A stretch of DNA of 14,197 bases from JBBTXL01 sp038062295 (lineage in GTDB: Bacteria; Patescibacteriota; Minisyncoccia; GWC2-36-17; WO2-46-25), in NCBI GenBank assembly GCA_038062295.1, contig JBBTXL010000060.1:1-14197 (forward strand), read 5' to 3'. The position numbers and the translations under genes are program-made. Under the pieces are notes generated by a model that saw nothing but the letters and a program-made list of their open reading frames with translations, did not search any database and was not told the DNA's origin. This document shows, piece after piece, positions 1 through 6,880 of the stretch (position 1 is the first letter of the stretch; each line of letters starts with the position of its first letter).

Positions 1-393
1 GCGTTTCTTGAGAATGTTATCGCGCTGGAACGCGAGCGGATAAAAAAAATGGCCGATATCGTGGAGCTCGCCGATTTCTTTTTCCGCGCGCCATCGTACA
101 AACCGGAACTTCTCATATGGAAAAAGAGCACGAAAAAAGAGGTTGCAGAAGTGCTTGCGCTTGTTGCGGATGCGCTTGCGGCCATCCCCACGGATGCGTT
201 TACCGCCGCACACGCCACAGACGCATGTGCGCCGCTCGCGGAGCGTTTCGGCAATGGTACGGTGTACTGGCCGCTGCGCGTTGCGCTCTCGGGGAAAGAA
301 TTCTCGCCGGGGCCTTTGGAGATCGCCCAGGTCCTTGGAAAAGAAAAGACACTCGCGCGCGTTGCCGAGGCCCGCGCACAGCTTGGTATATGA
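1..393 (+). CDS. gltX: Glutamyl-tRNA synthetase, C-terminal part (5' end outside window)
   Basis: The frame is open from base 1 and ends with TGA at 391-393, giving about 130 residues of an enzyme that is normally about 450-500 aa. The visible part is the anticodon-binding alpha-helical cage: 'ERIKKMADIVELADFFF', then 'YKPELLIWKK', and near the end 'ALSGKEFSPGPLEIAQVLGK', matching the family pattern (ALsG...sPg.fei...LGke..l.Ri) of GltX C-termini. The HIGH and KMSKS catalytic motifs lie outside the window. The enzyme charges tRNA-Glu in the cytoplasm, and a tRNA-Glu gene lies about 6 kb downstream. The stop overlaps the next gene's start as ATGA (390-393), so the two are translationally coupled. 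An internal ATG at 49 is not the start, because homology-like sequence continues upstream of it. Assignment from motif recognition, high confidence. Confidence 0.9.
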   Translation, partial: AFLENVIALERERIKKMADIVELADFFFRAPSYKPELLIWKKSTKKEVAEVLALVADALAAIPTDAFTAAHATDACAPLAERFGNGTVYWPLRVALSGKEFSPGPLEIAQVLGKEKTLARVAEARAQLGI

Positions 394-1622
394 GGTGGTT
401 CGCCTTTTTATGTATCGTTGTTGCGGGAGCGGCAGGCTTGTGGGGAGTGCCGGCGACCCACGCTACGCTCATTGACGACCTGAAAAAGCAGATCGAGGAA
501 AAGGCCGCGGAGATCGAAATGCTTGAGCGCCAAAGCGCCGAATATCAGAAGAAGCTTGAGGCAACGAAGGCGCAGGGAACAACGCTCAAGTCGCAAATAT
601 CAAAGATAGACGCGGAACTCTTTGACCTTGGCGTTTCTATTAAAAAAACACAGGCAAAAATAACGGAAGCGGAGCTCCGCATTGAAGAGCTCAAAGAGCA
701 GATCAGGGTGAAGGGAGACGAGATAGAAAATGCGCGCAACCATCTGCGTCACGCGATCGTTTTGTTGTACGAGGCCGATCACAACCAGACAGCACTTGCG
801 TTGTTTCTGTCGTCGCGAAGTTTTTCCGATGTGGTGAGTCAACGGCAGTATCTTGCCAATGTTCAGGGAGGGATCAAGCGCAGCCTTGATGATCTCAAGA
901 CGTTCAAGAGCGAACTGGAAACGTTCAAACAGGACCAAGAAGTGCATAAGGAGCAGCTTGACGCGCTTTCGGGCGAGTTACGCGATAAGGAAGATATTGT
1001 AGGCGATCAAAAAGCCGGCAAGGAAACGCTGTTGCGGCAGACAAAAAATCAGGAAAAAGAATATCAGAAAACCGTTCAGAAACTTGAGGACCAGCGTTCG
1101 GCGATAGAGAAAGAGATCGTTATGCTTGAAGCAAAACTTCGCGCGGAGCTGGACCGTGCGCTGTTGCCGGTCGGGCGAGGGATCCTCTCGTGGCCGGTGG
1201 ATGTTATTCATATTACCCAGGGATACGGGCAGCCGAATTGGAAGGCGGCGTATGACTTTCATAACGGTATTGATTTCCGAGCGCCGACCGGAACTCCCGT
1301 TCGCGCGGCGCTTGGCGGCACCGTTATCGGCGTGGGTGATAACGGGCGGTATTCATATGGGCGTTGGATCGCGATCGATCACGGTGACAAGCACCTGGTG
1401 ACATTGTATGGGCACCTTTCGCTCCAAAAGGTGAAACAGGGACAACGCGTGGAAGCCGGTCAGGTCATTGGGTATTCCGGTTCCACGGGGTACTCCACCG
1501 GCCCGCATCTGCATTTCTCCGTATTTGCGGCATCAAGCTACACGCTTCTCCAAAGCACCAAGGTCGCCAATCTCATGATTCCCATCGGAGCATCCATAAA
1601 CCCATTGGATTATCTACCTTAA
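390..1622 (+). CDS. EnvC/NlpD-like murein hydrolase activator or endopeptidase (M23 family)
   Basis: A 410-aa secreted protein. Residues 1-26 form a signal peptide (hydrophobic 'WFAFLCIVVAGAAGLWG', then 'THA'). Residues ~29-270 are a long Lys/Glu/Gln-rich coiled coil. Residues ~275-410 are an M23/LytM domain. Its zinc ligands are visible as H291 and D295 in 'FHNGIDF' and H375 in 'PHLHF', with H342 ('LYGHL') and H373 at the catalytic positions, so an active peptidase is plausible. The coiled coil plus LytM layout is that of EnvC/PcsB/NlpD-type proteins, which cleave peptidoglycan or activate amidases at the septum. The start is ATG 390, overlapping the gltX stop. A longer open frame to 117 lies inside gltX and lacks a signal peptide. 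The gene ends just before a strong terminator and is followed by the dcw operon, which fits a role in cell separation. The substrate is not determined. Confidence 0.88.
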   Translation: MRWFAFLCIVVAGAAGLWGVPATHATLIDDLKKQIEEKAAEIEMLERQSAEYQKKLEATKAQGTTLKSQISKIDAELFDLGVSIKKTQAKITEAELRIEELKEQIRVKGDEIENARNHLRHAIVLLYEADHNQTALALFLSSRSFSDVVSQRQYLANVQGGIKRSLDDLKTFKSELETFKQDQEVHKEQLDALSGELRDKEDIVGDQKAGKETLLRQTKNQEKEYQKTVQKLEDQRSAIEKEIVMLEAKLRAELDRALLPVGRGILSWPVDVIHITQGYGQPNWKAAYDFHNGIDFRAPTGTPVRAALGGTVIGVGDNGRYSYGRWIAIDHGDKHLVTLYGHLSLQKVKQGQRVEAGQVIGYSGSTGYSTGPHLHFSVFAASSYTLLQSTKVANLMIPIGASINPLDYLP

Positions 1623-1647
1623 CTCTGTGTATAACTAAGATGAAGGA

Positions 1648-1683
1648 AAGCAAAAAACCCTTTTTAAAAAGGGTTTTTTGCTT
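1648..1683. terminator. Palindromic intrinsic terminator of the gltX-M23 operon
   Basis: A 36-nt perfect palindrome: AAGCAAAAAACCCTTTTT followed by its exact reverse complement. The RNA folds with GCAAAAAACCC pairing to GGGTTTTTTGC, ending in a U run. Being symmetric it could act on both strands, but the only adjacent upstream gene is the + strand M23 gene. A second 7-bp hairpin (CTTGTCT 1681-1687 / AGACAAG 1697-1703) follows directly and runs into the mraZ promoter. Confidence 0.8.
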
Positions 1684-1707
1684 GTCTGCAAGGTGTAGAC
1701 AAGTGGT

Positions 1708-1735
1708 TTGACATGGTTGATAGGTGGTGTATAAT
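1708..1735 (+). promoter_or_regulatory. Consensus sigma-70-type promoter of the mraZ/dcw operon
   Basis: A perfect -35 box TTGACA (1708-1713) and a perfect -10 box TATAAT (1730-1735) are separated by 16 bp, predicting transcription from about 1742. This is the best promoter match I saw in the window. It drives mraZ-rsmH-ftsL-ftsI-murF, leaving an untranslated leader of about 70 nt. AAGTGG-type repeats flank and follow it, so repression by MraZ is likely. Confidence 0.8.
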
Positions 1736-1741
1736 GGAACT

Positions 1742-1768
1742 AAAGTGGTGATAAGTGGATAAAAGTGG
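1742..1768 (+). promoter_or_regulatory. Candidate MraZ operator: three AAGTGG repeats, 10-bp period
   Basis: AAGTGG occurs at 1743-1748, 1753-1758 and 1763-1768, exactly 10 bp apart, on one face of the helix and just downstream of the predicted start site. Another AAGTGG lies at 1701-1706, with a degenerate ACATGG 10 bp later at 1711-1716 that overlaps the -35 box. MraZ family proteins are known to bind tandem GTGG-containing repeats of 10-bp period in front of their own gene, so this is probably an autoregulatory operator. Binding itself is inferred. Confidence 0.7.
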
Positions 1769-1785
1769 GGATAACGTATAAAAAC

Positions 1786-1794
1786 TGTGGATAA
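1786..1794 (-). promoter_or_regulatory. DnaA-box match in the mraZ leader
   Basis: The minus strand reads TTATCCACA, a perfect match to the bacterial DnaA-box consensus TTATNCACA. Single-mismatch versions in the same orientation lie at 1726-1734, 1754-1762 and 1766-1774, and another perfect match (TTATACACA on the minus strand) lies at 1626-1634. The sites partly coincide with the GTGG repeats, so some may be by-products of the MraZ operator. Confidence 0.45.
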
Positions 1795-1814
1795 CTTTAG
1801 CGCGGCAAACAGCT

Positions 1815-2252
1815 ATGTTTATCGGAGAATACAAGCATTCTATTGATGAAAAAGGAAGGATCGCAATTCCGGCAAAATTCCGCAAGGCGCTCGAAAAGGG
1901 TGCAGTCGTAACGCGGGGATTGGACAACTGTTTGTTCGTGTATCCGGCAAAAGAATGGCAGGAACAGGCGGCACGGATCGCGTCGCTACAAATTTACAAG
2001 TCGGACCATCGCGCGTTCAATCGGCATATGTTGTCGGGGGCGATGGAGCTTGAAGTGGACAAACAGGGGCGGGCGGTGATCCCGGATTATCTGCGGAAAT
2101 TTGCCGGCATTACGAAGAAGGTAGTGGTTGCGGGATTGTACAACCGGATAGAAGTATGGAACGAGGATGCGTGGGAGAAGTATAAGCAAGCAACGGAAAC
2201 GGAAAGCAATGCGATCGCGGAACGGATGGGAGAGCTGCACATGGAGCAATGA
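1815..2252 (+). CDS. mraZ: MraZ, transcriptional regulator of the dcw cluster
   Basis: A 145-aa protein of the usual MraZ length, with two tandem SpoVT/AbrB-like swapped-hairpin domains. The first half carries 'DEKGRIAIPAKFR' (about residues 13-25) and the second 'DKQGRAVIPDYLR' (about residues 80-92), the DXXGR signature in each repeat. The N-terminus 'MFIGEYKHSIDEKGR' is typical, fixing the start at ATG 1815 even though no Shine-Dalgarno sequence is visible upstream. MraZ forms a ring and represses division and cell-wall genes by binding 10-bp-spaced repeats in its own promoter, and such repeats are present at 1742-1768. It is the first gene of the operon, and its TGA overlaps the rsmH ATG (2249-2252). 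Confidence 0.95.
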   Translation: MFIGEYKHSIDEKGRIAIPAKFRKALEKGAVVTRGLDNCLFVYPAKEWQEQAARIASLQIYKSDHRAFNRHMLSGAMELEVDKQGRAVIPDYLRKFAGITKKVVVAGLYNRIEVWNEDAWEKYKQATETESNAIAERMGELHMEQ

Positions 2253-3160
2253 AGGAGTTGACCGATACGATCCATACGCCAGTTCTTTTACACGAAGTGT
2301 TGGAAGTATGCGCGCCGCAGGCAGGCGCATGCGTTATTGATGCGACGGCAAACGGAGGCGGGTACACATTCGCGCTGTGGGAGCGCGTCGCGCCGTCCGG
2401 ATGCGTCATTGCGATCGACAAGGACCGCGACTTGGTAACGGCGCTTGAGCGTCGTGCCCGCGCGGAACACGCACGGATCGTTCCGATATGCGGAAGTTAT
2501 CGCGACCTTGCGGCAATTGCGCACGCGCATGCCTGCGGACCAGTTCGGGGCATAGTGTTTGATCTCGGATATTCTTCCCATCATATTGAACGGTCGGGCC
2601 GTGGGTTCTCGTTCCAAAAGGACGAACCCTTGCTGATGCGGTATGAAACCAACAGCGACTTAGGAGACGGCCTGACTGCGTATGATGTGGTGAATCAAAG
2701 TTCCGAGTACGAGCTTGCCGATATCATATGGCGGTTTGGCGAGGAGCGGCGTTCGCGGGCGATTGCGCGCGCCGTATGCGCGGCGCGGAAAAAGCAGCCC
2801 ATCCGCACGACCGGAGAACTTGCCGCGGTGGTACGCTCCGCATATCCCGCCCGGCATATGCGCATCCATCCGGCGACACGAACATTTCAGGCCCTACGGA
2901 TCTTCGTGAACGAAGAGCTGACGGAATTGGAAGCGGCATTGCCCGAAGCGCTGCGAATCCTGGCGCCGGGAGGCGTATGCGCCGTTGTATCGTTTCATTC
3001 CTTGGAAGACCGGATCGTAAAGCAATGTTTTAAAGCGGCCGCCCAAGAACATCGTGTCGCATTAGCGACAAAAAAACCTATGGTACCATCCCGCGCGGAA
3101 CTTCATGAGAATCCGCGGGCGCGATCGGCAAAACTTCGCGCCGTGATAAAAAATCTTTAA
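2249..3160 (+). CDS. rsmH: 16S rRNA (cytosine-1402-N4)-methyltransferase RsmH
   Basis: A 303-aa, AdoMet-dependent enzyme that methylates N4 of C1402 in the ribosomal P site. The start 'HTPVLLHEVLEV' is the family signature. The AdoMet-binding loop is 'VIDATANGGGYTFAL' (about residues 29-43), followed by 'GIVFDLGYSSHHIE' and 'GRGFSFQKDEPLLMRYE'. The C-terminal part has 'ALRILAPGGVCAVVSFHSLEDRIVK', here shortened in spirit to its conserved 'SFHSLEDRIVK' block, and ends with the usual Lys/Arg-rich tail. The segment that is normally 'LDMRMD' reads 'LLMRYE', a modest divergence. Its position directly after mraZ, with an ATGA overlap, is the classical dcw order. High confidence. Confidence 0.93.
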   Translation: MKELTDTIHTPVLLHEVLEVCAPQAGACVIDATANGGGYTFALWERVAPSGCVIAIDKDRDLVTALERRARAEHARIVPICGSYRDLAAIAHAHACGPVRGIVFDLGYSSHHIERSGRGFSFQKDEPLLMRYETNSDLGDGLTAYDVVNQSSEYELADIIWRFGEERRSRAIARAVCAARKKQPIRTTGELAAVVRSAYPARHMRIHPATRTFQALRIFVNEELTELEAALPEALRILAPGGVCAVVSFHSLEDRIVKQCFKAAAQEHRVALATKKPMVPSRAELHENPRARSAKLRAVIKNL

Positions 3161-3165
3161 GCGAT

Positions 3166-3519
3166 ATGCAAAATTATATAGGAGTACAATCATATCATCG
3201 TGAACGCATTGCTGTCCTTCCCTGGGACGGTGTTTCCGCCGGAAAATATATGGCGTTGGCGAGCGCTTTGTTTATCACGCTCTCTTTTTTATACGTGATG
3301 GAACGCAACGCCATTATGAACGTTCAGCGCTCGCTCATCCAGCAGGAAGCGACGCTTGCGGCCACGGAGAAAGAGGCGGGACACCTTGAAATACAGACGG
3401 TTGAACTGGTATCCCATACTGCGCTCAAAGCGATCGCGTTTGAGGATAGTCTTATCGCCGCGCCGGCGGTCCGGTATGTGGCGGTCGGCGAGGATGCTGC
3501 CGTTGCGTTTGTACGGTAG
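3166..3519 (+). CDS. FtsL-like small divisome membrane protein
   Basis: A 117-aa bitopic protein. It has a short N-terminal cytoplasmic stretch, one membrane helix at residues ~28-45 ('YMALASALFITLSFLYVM'), then a Gln/Glu-rich helical segment (~46-85) that looks like a short coiled coil, and a tail 'VRYVAVGEDAAVAFVR'. Sequence identity to FtsL is weak, as usual for this family. The size, topology and position between rsmH and the division transpeptidase gene are what FtsL/FtsL-like (DUF-type) proteins show. FtsL pairs with FtsB and helps to activate FtsW-FtsI at the septum. The start ATG 3166 is 5 nt after the rsmH stop, and no strong ribosome binding site is visible. Assignment is by context and topology, moderately confident. 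Confidence 0.65.
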   Translation: MQNYIGVQSYHRERIAVLPWDGVSAGKYMALASALFITLSFLYVMERNAIMNVQRSLIQQEATLAATEKEAGHLEIQTVELVSHTALKAIAFEDSLIAAPAVRYVAVGEDAAVAFVR

Positions 3520-3539
3520 CGGCTTTATAGTATGATAGT

Positions 3540-5207
3540 ATGAGTGACGCTCGGATCGGACAAGGGAAGAAACATGCGTCTGTGAGGATAAACATACTGT
3601 TTGTCCTTTTTTTGTGCGCGGCGCTTGCCATTGCGGGAAAGCTTGCCATGGTACAGATCCCCGAGTATGTCCAGCGGGCGGCAACAGCGGTCGGGAGCGG
3701 TGAGCGCGAAGAAAATCCGTTAGAGCGCGGGGAGTTCTTTCTTACCGACCGGCACGGAACATTGACGCCGCTTGCCGCTAATACCGACCTTTTTACGATT
3801 TTTGTTGATCCGCGCATGATGAGCGATGAGGCTACGGTGGCACATGCTCTTGCCGAAGCGTTGCACATTCCCGCGGATACGATCGCGGCAAAGATCGCCA
3901 AGCGGGATGACCCCTATGAAGTTATTGCAACCCGCGTTCCGGAAAATGTTGCGGATGGTATTCGCGCGCGGAACATTTCCGGTGTTGGATTCACGGCCGA
4001 GCGCGGACGCTCGTATCCCTATCGTGCCGCCGCCGCGCACCTGTCCGGATTTTTAAACCTCGGGTTTGATCCGCCGCGCGGCCAGTATGGTTTGGAAGAG
4101 TGGTACAACGACGCATTGGGAAGAGTTTCGGGGAGCAGGCGTGTTGAGCAGATGGTGTTGTCGGTGGATCCTGACGTGCAGTTTGTCGTTACGGATGCGC
4201 TGACTGATGTCGTTGCCCGCTTCCAGGCGACAGGAGGGTCTGGTATTGTCCTGGAGCCCGCCACCGGCAGGGTCCTGGGCATGGCCAACGTTCCCAGTTA
4301 CGACCCGAACGCATACGGGGAAGTTGCCGATATTGGGGTGTTTCGCAACGCGGCGGTTGCAAGCCAGTACGAGCTGGGATCCGTATTCAAGCCGATCACG
4401 ATGGCAATCGGCCTGAATGAAAAAGTGATCACACCCGACACGACCTACACCGACACGGGACAGGTTGTGTTCGGAAGTTATGTCATTTCAAACTTTGACG
4501 GCAAGGCGCATGGGGTGAACACCATGACCCAGGTTCTGGAGCATTCGCTGAACACAGGCGTGGTATTTGTGGAGCAACAGCTTGCCAAAGATACCATCCG
4601 CGCGTATATTAGAAATTTCGGTTTCGGGGCAACGACCGGCATTGATCTCGCGGGAGAGGTTGCGGGGAATACGAGCAATCTCAACAAAGACAAGGACCTG
4701 GAATTCGCGAATGCGTCGTTCGGGCAGGGGATCGCGGTAACGCCGCTCCAGCTTGCCACCGCGATCGCCGCGATCGCAAACGGCGGCACGCTTATGACCC
4801 CGCATGTGGTGGATACAATACGGTACGTGGACGGTTCCGTAGAAGTCATCACGCCGCATACAGTGCGGCGCGTCATCACACCCGCAACGGCGCGGCAGCT
4901 GACACAGATGATGGTTTCAACCGTCGAACAGGGGTATGATACAGTAACGATCAAGGATTATTTTGTTGCCGGCAAAACGGGTACCGCGCAGATCCCCGAT
5001 CCGGAGCGGCGCGGCTATTCGGAGGATGCCATCCATTCATTTGTTGGGTTTGCACCCGCCTATCGGCCGCGGTTTGTCGTGCTTTTGACCATGCAGCGGC
5101 CGCAAGGGATCCGCTTTGCGTCGGAATCCCTCGCTCCCGTTTTTTCCGATGTTATGTCGTACCTGTTAACCCACTACGAAGTGCCTCCCGATATTAAAAA
5201 TCCATGA
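3540..5207 (+). CDS. ftsI: Division-type class B penicillin-binding protein (FtsI/PBP3-like transpeptidase)
   Basis: A 555-aa protein with one N-terminal membrane anchor (~18-40), a PBP dimerisation domain (~65-215, with the 'RGEFFLTDRHG' entry and 'AERGRSYPY') and a C-terminal transpeptidase domain. The three catalytic motifs are intact: S281-x-x-K284 in 'ELGSVFKPITMA', S336-L-N338 in 'EHSLNTGVV', and K479-T-G-T in 'VAGKTGTAQIP'. The 'SFGQGIAVTPLQLA' block is also typical of FtsI/SpoVD. It cross-links septal peptidoglycan on the outer face of the membrane. The length fits the family, and no PASTA repeats are present. It starts 20 nt after the ftsL-like gene. A TATGAT box (3531-3536) lies almost on the start codon and might give an internal promoter. 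Its TGA overlaps the murF-like ATG. Confidence 0.92.
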   Translation: MSDARIGQGKKHASVRINILFVLFLCAALAIAGKLAMVQIPEYVQRAATAVGSGEREENPLERGEFFLTDRHGTLTPLAANTDLFTIFVDPRMMSDEATVAHALAEALHIPADTIAAKIAKRDDPYEVIATRVPENVADGIRARNISGVGFTAERGRSYPYRAAAAHLSGFLNLGFDPPRGQYGLEEWYNDALGRVSGSRRVEQMVLSVDPDVQFVVTDALTDVVARFQATGGSGIVLEPATGRVLGMANVPSYDPNAYGEVADIGVFRNAAVASQYELGSVFKPITMAIGLNEKVITPDTTYTDTGQVVFGSYVISNFDGKAHGVNTMTQVLEHSLNTGVVFVEQQLAKDTIRAYIRNFGFGATTGIDLAGEVAGNTSNLNKDKDLEFANASFGQGIAVTPLQLATAIAAIANGGTLMTPHVVDTIRYVDGSVEVITPHTVRRVITPATARQLTQMMVSTVEQGYDTVTIKDYFVAGKTGTAQIPDPERRGYSEDAIHSFVGFAPAYRPRFVVLLTMQRPQGIRFASESLAPVFSDVMSYLLTHYEVPPDIKNP

Positions 5208-6454
5208 TCATGCGAAATACGCTGATTATTATTCTTGCTGTACTTGCCCGTCTCACCCTTGTACGTTACAAACCAAAAGTGGTGTGCGTAACGGGCAATG
5301 TCGGAAAAACAAGCGCAAAAGACGCCATTACCGCTGTTGTAGCCGCGCGGTTCTTCGTCCGCAAAAGCGAGAAAAATTATAACACCGAGGTCGGCATCCC
5401 GATGACCATTCTAGGCATGCGCCCATGGGGAAGGAATGCTCCAGGGTGGCTCTGGGATGCGCTGCGTGCTCTGTTCCGTCTGGTATGGACGCGGTATCCC
5501 GAAGTGTTGGTCCTTGAAATGGGGGTTGACCGTCCCGGCGAGATGGATCGGCTGGTAAAGATCGTTGCGCCCGACATCGCGGTGTTTACGGCAAGCGGGG
5601 GCGATATGCCGGTGCATGTTGAGTTTTTTGAACATCCCGATGCGCTGCATGCGGAAAAGCGCAAGCTCGCCGCGGCGGTGAAGCAGGGTGGGACGGTTGT
5701 GGTGAATGCCGACGAAGCCGCATGGAAACCGCTGCGAGGGAAAGCCGATGGCATGCGCCGCATCGCGTACGGGTTTTCCCGCGATGCGGATGTGGTGCTC
5801 GCGCAGCCGGACGTTCGGTTTGACGCGACCCGCGAGCCCCACATTCCTCTTGGCATCACGGTGAAAGTACAGTATAACGGGAGTGTTCTTCCGATGCGTT
5901 TGGATGGTACCGTAGGGGCGCATGGCGCGTACGCAGCCGGCGCTGCATGCGGAGTTGGGCTTGTGTTCGGTATAAACCTTGCCGACATTGCGCAGGCACT
6001 GGGACGGTTCGTTCCTCCACAGGGACGACTTTCGGTTCTCGCGGGCGTGAAAGGAACGGTGATACTTGACGATACGTATAACGCCTCGCCCGCATCAACC
6101 CAGGTTGCACTCGACACGCTCCGGTCGTTGCCGGGCACGCGCAAACTTGCGGTACTGGGAGATATGCGTGAGCTGGGAGGGTTTTCGGAAGAAGCGCATC
6201 GTACTGTCGGAAAGTGTGTTTCCGATGTGTGCGATGTTGCAGTGTTGGTCGGCGCGCACATGAAGTTTGCCGAAGACGAGCTTGTAAAACAGGGGTTCGT
6301 GCAAGGACAAAATCTTTTTTGGTACGATACGTCTGCTGTCGCAGGGGAAATGCTCGTGCGCATCATCAAGGAGGGGGATGTTATTTTGGTAAAAGGTTCG
6401 CACAGCATGCACATGGAGAAAGTCGTTGAACGCATTCGGGCCGCCATCGTCTAG
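5204..6454 (+). CDS. murF: MurF-like Mur ligase lacking the N-terminal UDP-substrate domain
   Basis: A 416-aa Mur ligase. The ATP loop 'TGNVGKTSAKD' (G31-S37, K35) lies only ~30 residues from the start, where E. coli MurF has about 80-100 residues of UDP-MurNAc-tripeptide-binding domain. Here it is preceded by a hydrophobic segment ('TLIIILAVLARLTLV'). Other family marks are 'VLEMGVDRPGEMD', 'HAEKRKL' near the carbamylated-lysine position, 'DDTYNASPAST' (canonical DD.YNANP) and 'LGDMRELG..SEEAH' with 'VKGSHSMHMEKVV' in the C-terminal ligase domain. It should add D-Ala-D-Ala or a related dipeptide to the cell-wall precursor, but how the UDP-substrate is held is unclear. The start is ATG 5204, overlapping the ftsI stop; ATG 5210 is an alternative. 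It is the last gene of the operon. Symbol given by family, with caution. Confidence 0.8.
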   Translation: MIMRNTLIIILAVLARLTLVRYKPKVVCVTGNVGKTSAKDAITAVVAARFFVRKSEKNYNTEVGIPMTILGMRPWGRNAPGWLWDALRALFRLVWTRYPEVLVLEMGVDRPGEMDRLVKIVAPDIAVFTASGGDMPVHVEFFEHPDALHAEKRKLAAAVKQGGTVVVNADEAAWKPLRGKADGMRRIAYGFSRDADVVLAQPDVRFDATREPHIPLGITVKVQYNGSVLPMRLDGTVGAHGAYAAGAACGVGLVFGINLADIAQALGRFVPPQGRLSVLAGVKGTVILDDTYNASPASTQVALDTLRSLPGTRKLAVLGDMRELGGFSEEAHRTVGKCVSDVCDVAVLVGAHMKFAEDELVKQGFVQGQNLFWYDTSAVAGEMLVRIIKEGDVILVKGSHSMHMEKVVERIRAAIV

Positions 6455-6481
6455 TCCGGTCCAGGACGCGTGGTTCTTTCA

Positions 6482-6594
6482 CCCGCCTAAATTTTCACAC
6501 GAGGCGCATTCGTCTAGTGGTTAGGACACTTGGTTCTCAGCCAGGTAACAGGGGTTCGATTCCCCTATGCGCTACTAGTTAAAATTTTGGCGGG
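6482..6594. repeat. Inverted repeat enclosing tRNA-Glu
   Basis: The left arm CCCGCCTAAATTTT (6482-6495) and the right arm AAAATTTTGGCGGG (6581-6594) pair at 13 of 14 positions. They sit 7 and 6 nt outside the mature tRNA ends. In the precursor RNA this would form a long stem with the tRNA in its loop, resembling a processing stem. The GGCGGG half can alternatively pair with CCCGCC at 6616-6621. Confidence 0.7.
6503..6574 (+). tRNA. tRNA-Glu (anticodon CUC)
   Basis: A full cloverleaf can be drawn. The acceptor is GGCGCAT (6503-6509) with ATGCGCT (6567-6573), closed by a G-U first pair, with discriminator A6574. The D arm is GTC...GAC with loop TAGTGGTTAG. The anticodon arm is CTTGG-TTCTCAG-CCAGG, placing CTC at 34-36 and reading GAG codons. 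The T arm is AGGGG-TTCGATT-CCCCT. The 3' CCA is not encoded (CTA follows). The gene lies 48 nt after the murF-like stop on the same strand and is the boundary between core genes and an accessory block. The matching synthetase gene gltX lies at the start of the window. Confidence 0.93.
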
Positions 6595-6779
6595 CAAGTC
6601 CACATAACACGGGTTCCCGCCCAGCTTAGCTGGGCGGGGCTCGCCCCGATTACAATCGGGGCGGCGAATCCCCTTGGCGGTGCATAAACGCAAGAAATTT
6701 GACGAATTGTTACTACAGTATTACGCGACCGCGCATGACTGTAGTAGGCGGTTCAAAACTATTGAACCACAGCAAGCCC
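6575..6779. repeat. Gene-free stretch with four successive hairpins
   Basis: I see no gene here. Four stem-loops follow one another: CCCGCCCAGCT/AGCTGGGCGGG (6616-6638, 11 bp, 1-nt centre); CGCCCCGATT/AATCGGGGCG (6642-6663, 10 bp); TACTACAGT/ACTGTAGTA (6711-6719/6738-6746, 9 bp); and GGTTCAA/TTGAACC (6750-6768, 7 bp). None has a T tract of terminator type. The first two form a GC-rich pair placed between GGGTTC and CGAATCCC, halves of a tRNA T-arm-like sequence. They may be a small palindromic repeat element, a transcription-end structure for the tRNA operon, or both. Confidence 0.6.
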
Positions 6780-6880
6780 TTGACTTCCGGCAGAAAATGA
6801 TGTACAAAAGAGGTGTAGGCATTCAATGAGGGAAGCAGAGGAAAGTGGCTGTTTGACAATGGAATAAAACCAAAGAAAGG
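6780..6880 (+). promoter_or_regulatory. Leader module, copy A (promoter plus conserved core)
   Basis: It starts with a -35-like TTGACT (6780-6785), 17 bp, and TACAAA (6803-6808), a plausible promoter. A conserved ATGAG follows at 6826, then the core AAGTGGCTGTTTGACAA / TGGAATAAA (6843-6868), and an extended Shine-Dalgarno AGAAAGGA (6874-6881). The same order and the same 45-nt spacing from TTGACT to AATGAG recur in copy B. A short ORF (6826-6867, peptide MREAEESGCLTME) runs through the core and ends at its TAA. Confidence 0.7.

Noticed and set aside
117..389. Upstream extension of the M23 gene inside gltX
   Set aside because: The extension is an out-of-frame translation of gltX (Cys/Arg-rich) and would bury the signal peptide that begins at ATG 390.
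5377..6447. Minus-strand ORF (356 aa) opposite the murF-like gene
   Set aside because: A Ser/Pro/Thr-rich mirror of a well-supported Mur ligase in a GC-rich region; no promoter or ribosome binding site seen.
6616..6768. CRISPR-like array in the hairpin run
   Set aside because: The hairpins differ from each other in sequence and spacing. There are no regular direct repeats with spacers and no cas genes.
6853..6858. TTGACA within the leader core read as a -35 box
   Set aside because: All three copies have it, but none has a -10 box at 15-19 bp; the Shine-Dalgarno lies there instead. TTGACT further upstream fits better in copies A and B.
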